From Phlebotomus papatasi (taxonomy: Eukaryota; Arthropoda; Insecta; Diptera; Psychodidae): a stretch of 64,000 nucleotides of DNA. The notes beneath the pieces are model-generated. The model ran no database searches. It saw only the letters and a program-made list of their open reading frames with translations, and was not told the origin of the DNA. The translations under genes and the position numbers were made by a program. The stretch covers positions 3,224,001 through 3,288,000 of the forward strand of contig NC_077223.1 of the NCBI RefSeq assembly GCF_024763615.1, written 5' to 3'. Shown piece after piece: positions 45,091 through 55,478 of the stretch (within the stretch, counting starts at the first letter, position 1; every line of letters begins with the position of its first letter).

Positions 45091-45484
45091 ACAGAAGTAG
45101 ATCTTGAAAACTTCGAAAATCTATTTGAAGATCCAAAAAAGAGACTTTCTTACTTCTTAATACTTTCGCAAGGTGACGGAAGTTACATCCTGTTCGAATT
45201 TCGAAGTGCTCAAGTGTCAAAATATGACGGTCTTCACATTGTTGTGAGGAAAAAAACCAGAACAACAACGTTTACTGTTCTTGCCCCAGTCATAATTACT
45301 GAGTAACTCTTTTCCAGCTTCTTAGTGTGATATTTGATAAAATTTCCCCATTATTCTTCGAAAATTTAGTATGAAAATTCGAAATTGAATTTGAATTCTT
45401 CGAACACTAACGACTTTTTGTGCACATAGAGTTCCATTTACCTTTTATCCAAGACACTATTGGAAAATCAAAATCTACTTCTGT
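45091..45484 (+). mobile_element. ~400-bp MITE with ACAGAAGTAGAT ends, copy 4 (best ends)
   Basis: Begins ACAGAAGTAGATCTTG and ends AAATCTACTTCTGT, giving the clearest inverted termini of the family. Confidence 0.88.
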
Positions 45485-45954
45485 TTGGGCTCATTAGGTT
45501 CTGAAAAACTATAGAGATCTTCGATAACTACACTAAACCCCTAGTTCGAAGTCAATACAAGTCACTGTCTCTTACCGTTTCGTCTGATTTAATAATTTAA
45601 ATAATTGAAAATATAATTCTAATAAGTTTTTTTTAGTATCATAGAATACTCATGTTCTTTAAGAATTACTTTTTTAATTGAAAATGGAAGCAAGGGCCGA
45701 AGAATTCTGTTCGAATTCTGATTCGAACAGAAAAACACATAAACCACTATACGAAACTGTGAAGGCAAAATGACATTTATTTGGCTTTCGAAATCGATAT
45801 TTAAATATTCTTTCAAAATAAGTTTTCGAAGATTGACACTTTGAATTTCATCTTGATGAAAAATCAACAAAAACTAAATTTATTTGTTTAATATTTATAA
45901 TAAAAAGTAACAATAATAATAGTGGCACAATATCCATAGAAAAATATGGCCTTT

Positions 45955-46080
45955 TCGAAAACGATCTTTTTGGAGTAATAATAATTATTAGTATTTTCTT
46001 AAACAGAGATGGGGGTTCTCTGTTCTCAGTTCTTACAACCGTGGAATCAAGTGCTAGGAAGCTTAATGGATGCAATTGTC
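45955..46080 (-). repeat. SINE tail fragment (family of 51425)
   Basis: Minus strand TTGCATCCATTAAGCTTCCT, then GCACTTGATTCCACGG, matches the SINE at 51530-51565 (TTGCATCCAGTGAGCTTCAC, GCACTTGATTCCACGG). Confidence 0.75.
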
Positions 46081-46092
46081 ACAAAAATCCTA

Positions 46093-46318
46093 TAGGAGTA
46101 TTCTGTATCAGTATGACAATGTCATATGACAAATTTAATTTTTTATGAGATTAATTCGGAATAAATTATCAAAAATTTGTCTCATATCAGTTACTAAAAG
46201 CTTCATAGAATTTTTGCAATGGCTATTCGATAACCACTGGGATTTATTTTTGTCCTATTTTGGAATTTACCATGAAAATTTGTCATATGACATTGTCATA
46301 CTGTTATAAAATTCCCTT
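46093..46318. mobile_element. Foldback MITE (CAGTATGACAATGTCATATG family), copy 2
   Basis: Left TAGGAGTATTCTGTATCAGT then ATGACAATGTCATATGAC; right GTCATATGACATTGTCATAC, TGTTATAAAATTCCC. It separates the SINE tail (45955-46080) from the SINE head (46608-46690) on the same strand. Confidence 0.85.
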
Positions 46319-46322
46319 TTTG

Positions 46323-46607
46323 TAGGGGAATTGTGTAACACTCTGGAAATGCCATATGACAAATTTCGATCGAATCTCAGGAGAGCTTTTTCGAAAATGT
46401 GATTCTGTAGCCGTGACATTTCCATGAGGAAATGTCAAAAGTCACAAATTTGGGATTTCTGACAATTCAAATGACCATGGTTTTTATTAAATAAGTCAAC
46501 CAAGACGGACTGTATTTGCAAAATATCACCGAGAAAAGATATATCAATTAAAAATCAATATATTGCATTTTCGAACTCGTATGACAATGTCAGAAAAATT
46601 ACGGAAG
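46323..46607. repeat. Related TAGGGGAATTGTGTAAC sequence, incompletely resolved
   Basis: A second left end TAGGGGAATTGTGTAACACT with GCCATATGACAAATTTCG; a possible inverted end (TATGACAATGTCAG) near 46581. Probably another member of the family. Confidence 0.5.
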
Positions 46608-46690
46608 CACAGGTCACCTAACAGGGATTTCAACGCGAAACTCTGGCATCATAAATCATGTACTCTACCACTTGACTTTTTATAATGGTG
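46608..46690 (-). repeat. SINE head fragment (family of 51425)
   Basis: Minus strand AAGTCAAGTGGTAGAGTACA then TGATTTATGATGCCAGAG and TCGCGTTGAAATCCC: box A and box B equivalents of the SINE at 51425. Confidence 0.65.
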
Positions 46691-46829
46691 ATTTTTATGA
46701 GAATCTTATGGGAGGCGTGGTCTAACTAAAAAGTAAATTTATGCATTAGTGGTTAGTTGGCTTAGCAATCTGGTATGTGTCCTGGCTTACTTTTTCCTTA
46801 CTTGAACGGATTGTTTGTTCTATCGGTTC

Positions 46830-47160
46830 AATCCATAAATAATATTGCAAATAGTCTCGGAATTGTGTGAATGAACGTTCTTAGAATGGCAAATTCCGCA
46901 TGCGGGCAATAAATTGGAAAATTCCATAATTTAGTTAGTGTATGAGGCATTTTCGCCGAAAAGCTTCCCAGATACTGAACTTGGCACTTGAAAAGTTGAA
47001 GTGCGCCTCCGAGATAAGGTGTCCATGAGGTGCAATTGCAAAAAGCCAACCGACAGAGCACCCAAGTAGTCTGATTCGGACGGGTTCTGGGCCCTGTCGT
47101 GACTGTGGGAGGTGCACTTGAGGGTTCTTCTGCCCACCCACGCAATATTCGCGCAATATT
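46830..47160 (+). promoter_or_regulatory. Proximal upstream region of the serine protease
   Basis: GC-richer than the surroundings, no repeats. A TATTTAAG at 47157-47164 sits about 30 nt ahead of TGCTCGTGCACTG, a plausible start site, leaving a short 5' UTR before the ATG at 47218. Minus-strand frames of up to 127 codons here have no support. Confidence 0.35.
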
Positions 47161-47217
47161 TAAGCTTAGCATTTGCGTGATTGCTCGTGCACTGTGCTTC
47201 TGAACGTTCAACTGAAA

Positions 47218-50200
47218 ATGCCTCTTGCGATTGTCCTAGTGACTCTCTGTGTGATCCTGCTGCCCATGGCGAGTGGGAAGGATCCTCCACGTGGGGGTTG
47301 CTTCAGTGAATCGCGAACTGGACGAATTGTGGGTGGAAGTGATGCTGAACGCAGTGAAATGCCCTTTATAGTGAGTCTCACGCGACGTGGTGGACATTTC
47401 TGTGGAGCAACGATTCTCAGTGAAAAGTGGCTCGTGACTGCGGGTCACTGTTTGTGCAAGTGAGTGTTAATGCAAAATGATTCAATTAATTGCATTTTCG
47501 AGAGTGTTTTCCCAAAATTTCAAAGTAAATGCGCAATTTATTTTGGTGTTTGCTGTGGGATTTGTTGGAGATGATGGGCGTGTGAAAATTCGCTATCAAA
47601 GGTCACGAAATTATCTTGTGGACTTATTTTACGATTCATCGCGATAAAGCCATCAAGTTCAGAGATTGAGAAATTGGGTCAAACAATTGTTTGAGGAAAG
47701 CGTCAATTTTGTAGAGATGTAGCAAGAACGTCAACAATCACGTAAACGATGTAAACTTGAAAAATCATTGGGAAATCATCGTTATCGTTTTTTTTAGGAT
47801 GCAATCACATCAAATGTTGGCCTTTATCGGGTTTCTGTTTAAGTATACATTTTTAAGGAATATTTATGATATTTTTGAGACATTGTATAAATGACGATTC
47901 ATAAATGTTAGAAACGGTCAGCGAGAAGAAGAGTGTTAGGTAGTTTCAAGCGGCTTAAATGGCGTCACGCTGTTTGTCCGTCTGGCCGGTCGACAGTTCC
48001 ATAACTACAGGCCAAACGGTTAGAGATAGATACTTGGAAACTTCGGGGTAGCTCCTCTCCATAAGTCGACCTTGAGATCGTTACCATGCCCCACATTTAC
48101 CAAACATCCCTCCGCTTCCAAACCAAAACCGTATTTTTTCGGAATTATTCGAAAACGCGTCGTGCAATTTTTTTACTCTTATTGCTTTAGGACAGAATGT
48201 CCTTCCGGTGAGCGTCGGTGTGTTGCGTGTAATCCAAAAATTAAACACACAATTTACCAAAGCTTTCGACACCTATCGTATCTTCTTCGTAGTAAACAGT
48301 GTGTTTATTTTTTGGATTACACTCAACGCACCGACGACGCTCACCGGAAGGACATTCTGTCCTAAAACACTAAGAGTATCATCCACCGTCTGCCCATCTT
48401 TTTCTACTGTATTTTTTTTTGTCATTTTTGGATATGTTTTAGAAGTTACCCAGGCGGACATTCGTCCTTATACGAAAATACCGTTGAATCATTCCTAATA
48501 ACGATTTTCAAGGTCAAAGATTAAAAAGACTCTAGACAGCGCAATTATCAACCAAATAGCGTCATGAATAGGCTCAATGGAAAGGTCTTAGAATTTCTGA
48601 CAACATTTAATCGGTTTTTAACCGATAATGAACCGGTCCATAACCGTTAAATAATTTTTACACGAAATTCAATTCAATTACTTCTGAGGTGTATTTTGGG
48701 AAATATTATGAATGATTTATAAATAGGTTCAATTCGGTTGTGAATCAGTAATGAACCGGTTATAAACCGATAAATAATTCTTGCCCGAAAAATTTTTTTT
48801 TACTCTTTAAATTATTTCGTGGAATCTTTTGACTGATTATGAATCGATTTAAATCAGTTCAGAACCGGGAAACGGTAAATGATGCGAAAGTTAGCATCTA
48901 AGTCACGAGTTCGAGCATTTTGCAAAGACTGGGACGCTTTGCCACCCCTTTTAAACCAGTTAATTTGACCGGTCTTGGTAAGGTTATTTTTAAAATACTG
49001 CAATTGTATTTTTCTCATAGGGTAAATGTCCTAATTCAAAACCATTTCCAAATGCTTTAACTTTGACAGAAGATCCAACACATTAAGTTCGTATTTTTTC
49101 TGAAGAGAATTACATAAATTTGCTCCTTGACTGTTCTAGAATGTTACTTTTTAGTGAAAATTCTTTCGATATAATTGGAAAACTTCTTAAATACAAGAAA
49201 AATATGCGAGCGTAAAATGCGTCTATTGGAACCGAATTAATCCAAATGGAGACAGGGGAAAGTTTCTAATTGGAGACAAAGAGTGTAAGTGAAGCCGCGA
49301 CGAAAGGCTTCCGAAAGGTTCTTGAGTTGCTCTTGAATACAGGATTTGTTCTTATTCCTGGTCTTTTCTCCTTTTCCATATAAAACAATAGGAAAATCTC
49401 TCCAAAAAATCATATTTCAAGGGATTCCTAATGAAGCACTTGCAGACACTTCAAAAAAATCCTTTTTGTTCACGAAATAGATAATTATTGCATTAAAAAC
49501 TTCACGTACCGGTAACAATAAAGATTAGCACTTAATTTAACTAAAATAAGCCAGAAATATGACATAAATGTTAACCAAAACGAATAAACAACAGTCACCT
49601 TATTGTGTTTTTCATTGGAAAATTTGGTCGATCGATCAAAAATTCGAGGTTGAAAAGGTACACTTTTAATTTTTCTGAGAAATTAATAAATAAAAATTTA
49701 TGAATATGAATGGATTTTCGCTTTATTTGGAGCGAAATTACCTAAATAATGAAACTGTGGTATAGAAAATATATAAATATAATAATTTAGCACTGTATTT
49801 ATCATGAAAACAATGACGTTTCCATTTGGAGTAGGGAAAAATTTCCATTTGGAACAGGTTTTGAATTAGCTTAATTTACCCTACGAATATTTTGATATGA
49901 TCTTGCTAAATTAAAAGGTGTAATAGTAGCTTCAAAATGATATTTCCATGGCAAATTTACTTCATCACATGAAAATGATTTACTAAAACTCAAAATATAA
50001 CTACTGGGTGATATATAATGAGTTTTCCGAAGCAATTACATTAGCGCTGCATTTTCTGGCAAATGCAATCTTCCTCAAAAGTATCATCAACTAAAATTAA
50101 GTTTGTCAAATGAAAATGCAATTAAATGTTTCAACAACTACTTGGAGTTGTAGCACTTGAAAAATATCAAAGACATTCTGAGGGAAATTAGATTAATCTG

Positions 50201-53200
50201 TAGCCACGAAAACTACTTGCAGCAGCCTCAATGACTTCATGAAACCATCGCAAATTCGTGCTGTTTTGGGACTTCACCGAATATCTGAGTACAAGCTCAC
50301 CAGAGACTCACAAATGGAGCAGAAAGCAAAGGAAGTACTTCTGGAATCTGTCACTATCCATCCGCAGTACAATTGCCTGCGAGCAGCCAACGATATCGCT
50401 CTGTTGGAGATGAAACCCATTGAGTTCTCTGCCACAATTCGACCAACTTGCATCGCAATGGACGATGAGACTTTCGATGGCACCCAGGCCATGGTTTCGG
50501 GCTGGGGATGGACTCATGAGAATCAGAGCATTGGCCAGAGAGCAGACACTCTGCAGAAGGCCAGTGTCGAGGTCTGGACTAATGCACAGTGCCAGGCTTC
50601 CTTCAGAGCTCACGAGAAGAGCATCGGAATTACAGAGAATCAATTGTGCGCGGGAAAAATGGGCGGAGGTGTTGATGCTTGTTGGGTAACATTAGTGAAT
50701 GAAGAGAGGTTGGTTCAGTCAACAAATATCGTATCTTACTATCTTAAAAATTGAATTTTAAACACGGTTTAACGGCGTTATCACACTTGCACATTAAAAT
50801 TTTAATGTGATTCACATTAATTGTCGCTTGTGAGCGTCCAAATATGTTATTTGTGTATTTGAGTCACTTAATATTTGGGGTTTTTCTATTTATTGATAAA
50901 GAAGTGGACTTGGCCTGCAAAAATAAGTTTAAATTTACCTAAAGCATAAATATTTTTCACATTAAAAAATTAAAGAGAAAATCGCATTAATTTTTCGAAT
51001 TGATGCTATAAATCAATTTATATCAAATTTTGCGGGTCAAGTCTACCTTTTTATCAACAAATAGATCAAATTTTGAATATAAAATGATTCAAACACACAA
51101 ATTACACATTTGGACTCTCACCAGCGACAATTAATGTGAATCATATTAAAATTTTAATGTGCAAGTGTGATAACACAGTAAAGAACGTTAAAATTTATTG
51201 GTTCAGTGTGTTTAGAAGTTAATAACCAGTGGTCAAGTTCACATTCGCAACCAGACAAAATGGTAAAGTACTACCAGGTGTCCCGAATTCGAATCCTCTG
51301 TATTTTTCTTGATTTTTCTTTTATAAATTGGATAAATTAGAAACAGTGTTATGAATTTTAAACTTTAAGCGTTACCAATGATCAAATTTTAGATTTAAAA
51401 TCCTTTAAGGACTAGGACTCTCAATGGATCAAGTGGTAGGGCACTCGCTCTATGATGTAAATGTCCCGGGTTCGAATTCCCTTTAGGTCACCAGGAATTT
51501 TTCTGGCGTTAAAGGTGTTCGGATTGCATCCAGTGAGCTTCACGGCACTTGATTCCACGGGCATGGGACTGACAACCTCATCTCGTACAAGAAAAAATAA
51601 TAATGCGTGTCTAGAAATCCCCTTGTGGGAAGGCCTAGTTCCTCCATGGAATGTTGTGCCAGCATTTATTAATGATCAAATTTTAGATTTAAAATCCTTT
51701 AAGGACTACGACTCTCAAGTAAGTTTTATTACTTTTATAAAAGAAACTGACTAAAGGGAGCATTTTGAAAGAATTGGCGAACTTTTTGTTAAAGATTAAA
51801 CAGAGACTCGTCAATCAGAGCAAGTGACCACCCAGGATTGAACTGAAGACATCTCGTTAACTAAACGAGTGCTCTACCAACTGGGCTATTATTAGAGGTC
51901 ACATGCACGGCTCGACTTGCTACACGACCTTAACCAATTGCATTTTGCACTTCAATCGAACACTCTCGAGTGTTAAGGTGATATTAATCGAAAAAAGTTA
52001 AGCAGGCTAAAGTTTCTGATATTCAGTTCAGGTCATTTCACCAGTAGCTTGAATTCTGAAGGAATTTTCCCATCTTGATATATAAGAGATTGTCTCGGAT
52101 TAAAAGAAAAAATGGTGCGTTGCACGAAATATTATTTCATCCATAAAATAATTTCTTATTGAACAGATAAACAGTAATAAAATTCATTCGTTTGTACTCA
52201 AGAATTTAGCCATAAAGTACAAATTACATTTTGGATTAAAAAGTGTCTCGGATAAGGAAGAAATAGTGCTTTGTATGAGATTCTTGGAGTTGCCCATAAC
52301 TCACTGACTTACACAAAATCTAATAATGTCTTAGTTATCAGTCCTAAAAGGCTTTGAAGATTATTGAATTGAACTCCATCTAATGTTAATGGTGTTATGC
52401 GAGTTCGAAATTGATTTCCGGATTGTTTAAAATTCGGAATTATCGCCTATACCGTAGATGCGGGTGATTTTGCCTTCCGGTGGTGTCTTTACTCCTATTA
52501 TAGTTCGCAAGGTTTCTCTATTTCTACCACTTAGGGTAACTGTGCCAAATTTCGGCTAGCTTACAATTTCGGCCACTTCTTTAGTTTCTCACATTTTCAT
52601 GAATTTTTAACTTTTTCATGATTTAGAGAATATACAATGCAAAAAAATTACAAAAATTGTCACTTCGACAAGTGAGATGATGTGAAAAAGACATCGGAAG
52701 AATTCCGGAAGGGCAAGGAACTATGAAAATCAAGGTGGACGAAATTCCATTCAAAGTGGCCAGAATTCTACACAAAGCTATGTCTATATTTTTATTTATC
52801 TTGAAATGTATTAAGAATGATTTTAGAGAAAACAAAAATGATTAATTACCAATTTGTGTTAAAAATATTGTATTTGCAAATTTATTCAGTTACCCTAAAG
52901 ATAATCCGGATGATCTTTACTAATCGGACATGGTAGATAGTATCTGTATTGATCATCTTTAATTGCTTAAGTCTTAGAATTAAATAAAAGAGAAAAGCTT
53001 ACAAACAGTAGATTGTCAAGATTATTTCCGGAGTGCATCTACGATTACTGTACTTAAGATATTTTTGCACAATAAATGGAAAAATTGAAAAACTTCATGA
53101 AATTTAAAAAATTTCGAAATACAATTCCTAAATTTCAAATTTTTTTTGAAAATATTTACCAATTTGTTCGATTAGTTAGAACAGAGGTGAGCAAGAAGCG

Positions 53201-54752
53201 TTTGTGAAACCGAACAAGTGTCAAATGAAAATTTTTTGTCTATTTTATTGCTGAACGCACATGCATACATAACCTCAAAATTATTTTAAATGTAACCGTC
53301 GAGAATTCGTCCGAATTACGCCGATCCGGATTAGTGAGCGGGCTCTGTATTAGTGATAAAAATATATGGAAGTTACCTATTATGAAATTCTGAAACCGAT
53401 TTTGAATTGTGAAAGTTACTGATTGGGATAGATACAGTACAGTTTGAAATTCCAGGAACTTTTAAATAAATCCAAATTTGACCAGATCTGTTTAAAGATA
53501 AGCACTCTAAGTGGTTGATATTTCACGTCGTATAAGTCAAAATGGCGATTTTACCTGTCAAATGTGTCTATTTTCGAAAATAGGTGAAATTTTGCATTTT
53601 TTTTTTAAGGAAAACAAGTTGAATTTAACCAAAAATATATTTTTAGAGTATTTTCTCTAACGTAGATTGTACTGAAATTTTTCAATATGTCCATTAATTT
53701 CAGAAGAAAAATTTATGGAACTTAAAGGCTTTATTATAAAATTTTACATTTGTATTACGGAAAGAATTTAAAATTGATCAAAAAAATTAATTTTTTCCCC
53801 TAATTTGTTCGTGATATAATAGTAAACTTGGACATTTTACTATTTTTTACTACTAAACTGTCCTGAAAATTGAAAAGTAATAATGACATTTTGGAAATAT
53901 TGCTAAAATTTTTGTTTTTCTGCCTAAGTTTCAGAAAAGGGATTGAAAAATTTCTATTTATTTTTTTTTTCACAATCCAAAAGAAATTTCATGAAAACTT
54001 GAGACTATTTGGAACTGAATTATTTAGAATTGATAGATTTTTTTTTCTATTTGTCCAACTTATCTAAAAAGTGTTGGAAAATTCGTAACTTGTCATAATA
54101 ATCCGATGAAAAAATATGAAATTTTTGAAGATCCTGTGAAATCTTGAATTTTTCAAAAGAAAAAATAGTGAATTTCTTGAAAAGTTTAAAATACTTCAAG
54201 AAATTTTCAAATAAAAGTTATCTTGAAATTTTGAATTTTAAAAATTAAAAATTTGACATATATTTTTTTTAGACAAAAAAACGTTCTATTTGACAAATTT
54301 TCATGAAATTTTGAAAAAAAATTGAAAATAATTATGAAATATTTCGCTTTCTTGGGCATTCAATTCAAAAGGAGATTTATCTTTGAAATTAGTCTGAAAA
54401 GTATGAAATATTTCATGAAATTTTGGAAATATTTATGAAAAATTGATTTTTAACAGCGAAAATATGTACTTACCGGTGCTTTTTCTATTGCACAAATTTC
54501 TTTGGTAATCTGAAAAACAAATCAAGCGATATTTGTGTGAATTGAACCAACAACTCTGCATTTTAGCCCAAGAACCCTTTGATTCTACATGATTCTTTGC
54601 AGGCTGATTCCGGAGGTCCTTTAGTGTCCGCCGAAGGACTTTTGATTGGCATCGTGTCCACGGGAATAGGCTGTGCACGCCCAGAATTGCCTGGAATTTA
54701 CACCCGAGTCACCAAATATGCCAAATGGATCCAGCAAGTCATTGGCACTTGA
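47218..54752 (+). CDS. Trypsin-like S1A serine protease, three exons
   Basis: Exons 47218-47459, 50223-50685 and 54603-54752; introns 2,763 and 3,917 bp with GT-AG borders (GTGAGT; TTGCAG; GTAACA; TTTGCAG), phases 2 and 0. The joined protein has 284 aa: signal peptide 1-20 (MPLAIVLVTLCVILLPMASG), propeptide 21-36 with Cys28, activation site TGR36-IVGG. Catalytic triad His77 (TAGHC), Asp138 (NDIALLE) and Ser238 (ADSGGP). Asp232, six before the Ser, and Gly residues at the 216/226 positions predict cleavage after Lys/Arg. Ten cysteines; Cys28 probably ties the propeptide to the RPTC cysteine, and Cys80-Cys132 looks like an extra bridge. Odd: Trp and Ala (CWADSGGP) replace the usual Gln-Gly, so oxyanion-hole Gly193 is Ala. 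Expected to be secreted as a zymogen; the substrate is unknown. Both introns hold transposons. Confidence 0.93.
48186..48367. mobile_element. Hairpin MITE in protease intron 1
   Basis: TTTAGGACAGAATGTCCTTC then CGGTGAGCGTCGGTG and TTGCGTGTAATCCAAAAA; the right arm is inverted and ends GGAAGGACATTCTGTCCTAA. Arms about 65 bp. Accounts for the long open frames on both strands at 48072-48498. Confidence 0.9.
48600..48880. repeat. Three diverged ~120-bp direct repeats (AACCGGT-rich)
   Basis: Blocks with TAATCGGTTTTTAACCGATA, TCAGTAATGAACCGGTTATA and TTATGAATCGATTTAAATCA start about 120-130 bp apart. Intron 1 of the protease. Confidence 0.5.
48885..48950 (+). repeat. SINE-like sequence (CGAGTTCGAGCATT family), + copy
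   Basis: AGCATCTAAGTCACGAGTTC, GAGCATTTTGCAAAGACTG, GGACGCTTTGCCACCCC. It retains the box B form GAGTTCGAGCATT. Confidence 0.6.
49019..49883. mobile_element. Element with TAGGGTAAAT ends in protease intron 1
   Basis: Left TAGGGTAAATGTCCTAATTC with AAAACC; right GGTTTTGAATTAGCTTAATT and TACCCTA. About 865 bp, no ORF. The interior (49103-49310) is the repeat also found at 2000-2262. Confidence 0.65.
50774..51178. mobile_element. GGCGTTATCACACTTG-family MITE, full copy in protease intron 2
   Basis: GGCGTTATCACACTTGCACA at the left, TGTGCAAGTGTGATAACACA at the right; 405 bp. Opposite orientation to 29854 and 36106. It starts about 90 bp after exon 2. Confidence 0.93.
51377..51718 (+). mobile_element. 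tRNA-derived SINE flanked by 48-bp direct repeats
   Basis: SINE body 51425-51670: head CAAGTGGTAGGGCACTCGCT (box A like) and CCCGGGTTCGAATTCCC (box B), then a body with AAGGTGTTCGGATTGCATCC and GCACTTGATTCCACGG, ending near ATTTATT. The flanks 51377-51424 and 51671-51718 are identical over 48 bp except for one base (start AATGATCAAATTTTAGATTT, end GGACTCTCAA or CGACTCTCAA). Related fragments: 43880, 45955 and 46608. Confidence 0.88.
51825..51900 (-). repeat. tRNA-like SINE head, second family
   Basis: Minus strand: AGCCCAGTTGGTAGAGCACT (box A) and TCAGTTCAATCCTGGGTGG (box B), 73-76 nt in all. The anticodon arm reads CTCGTTTAGTTAACGAG and pairs well, but there is no good acceptor stem. tRNA-like, probably a SINE. 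Confidence 0.5.
52531..52898. mobile_element. MITE (TTAGGGTAACTG ends) in protease intron 2
   Basis: TTAGGGTAACTGTGCCAAAT at the left, CAGTTACCCTAA at the right; 368 bp. The interior (GACAAGTGAGATGATGTGAA, AAGACATCGGAAGAATTCC) is shared with 61974-63316. Confidence 0.85.
52900..54602. other. Distal part of protease intron 2, mostly simple AT-rich sequence
   Basis: TTTGAAATTTTGAA-like low complexity between 53500 and 54450; a loose relative of the 35138 repeat near 53490. No exon apart from the final one. Confidence 0.45.
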
Positions 54753-55478
54753 GCCAAGTGACCCTAGAAAGCTTTTGCAGCCCCTCCCAAAAACCCCAAA
54801 GACTGAAAAAATATATTCCTTAATGTATATCTTTATTAATACTTTTCTTCTGCGAATCAAATATTATGTCACTTAAAAAAAACAGCTTGACTTTCTCAGA
54901 ATTAATACAATTATTTTGGAGACAATTCTTGTTAAATGTGCTTAAAGGTTACTTTTTGCCCTTGAGCAATTTGACCATTATTAAAAATTATTGCTTGATC
55001 TCTCTTTTTTTTCTCTTACTTTTCTTCAAACAAAAATTTCCTATACAATTTGTCAGTCATATAGATTCCAAAAAGTTCTTCTCCCTCATCAAAAACTATT
55101 ATTTCACCGCGAAAGGCACAAAAGTTGCAGCATTTTGATCTTTTTTCCCCGCGAGAACTTTTAACATTTTCTTGTTTGTCTTTAAATGATGTGAGAAAGA
55201 AAATACTTTAAAAAATATTGTGGCACAGTTTCCCTCCTTAAATTCCTAAGCACTAATGTAGTGTTAACTCTTTATTTTTTTCTGTGTTTTCTTTTTTTTT
55301 CGCGGGAGAAAGGGATAAGACGAAATAAGAAAGAAGGTCATTGAAGTGAAAATATCGCCGAATTTGAAGAAATGAATCATGAGACGAAGTGGAAATTCCA
55401 CTTGCGCCCCATCATTCATCCCAATCTCTCCTGCACACACTCACCCCTCGCATTGGCTTGCCTCCTTTTTCCCGGAGC
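54753..55478. other. Convergent 3' interval between protease and PHLDB-like genes
   Basis: Holds both 3' UTRs. TTTATT at 55271-55276 is AATAAA on the minus strand, about 205 nt past the PHLDB stop, a candidate poly(A) signal. No clear AATAAA on the + strand for the protease. The 90-codon + frame at 54866 has no support. Confidence 0.45.

Noticed and set aside
46828..47290. 119- and 127-codon minus-strand frames upstream of the protease
   Set aside because: Overlapping frames in a GC-rich promoter stretch, partly antisense to the protease signal peptide; no domain seen.
48072..48498. Long open frames of 96-97 codons on the + strand and 62-63 on the minus strand
   Set aside because: They are produced by the two arms of the hairpin MITE at 48186-48367; the same peptide segments recur in mirrored form.
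51461..51754. 97-codon + strand ORF
   Set aside because: It is the body of the SINE and its flanking repeat.
52531..52898. TTAGGG / CCCTAA at the two ends of an element, resembling telomere repeats
   Set aside because: Single hexamers at the termini of a MITE; no tandem telomeric repeat, and flies do not use TTAGGG telomeres.
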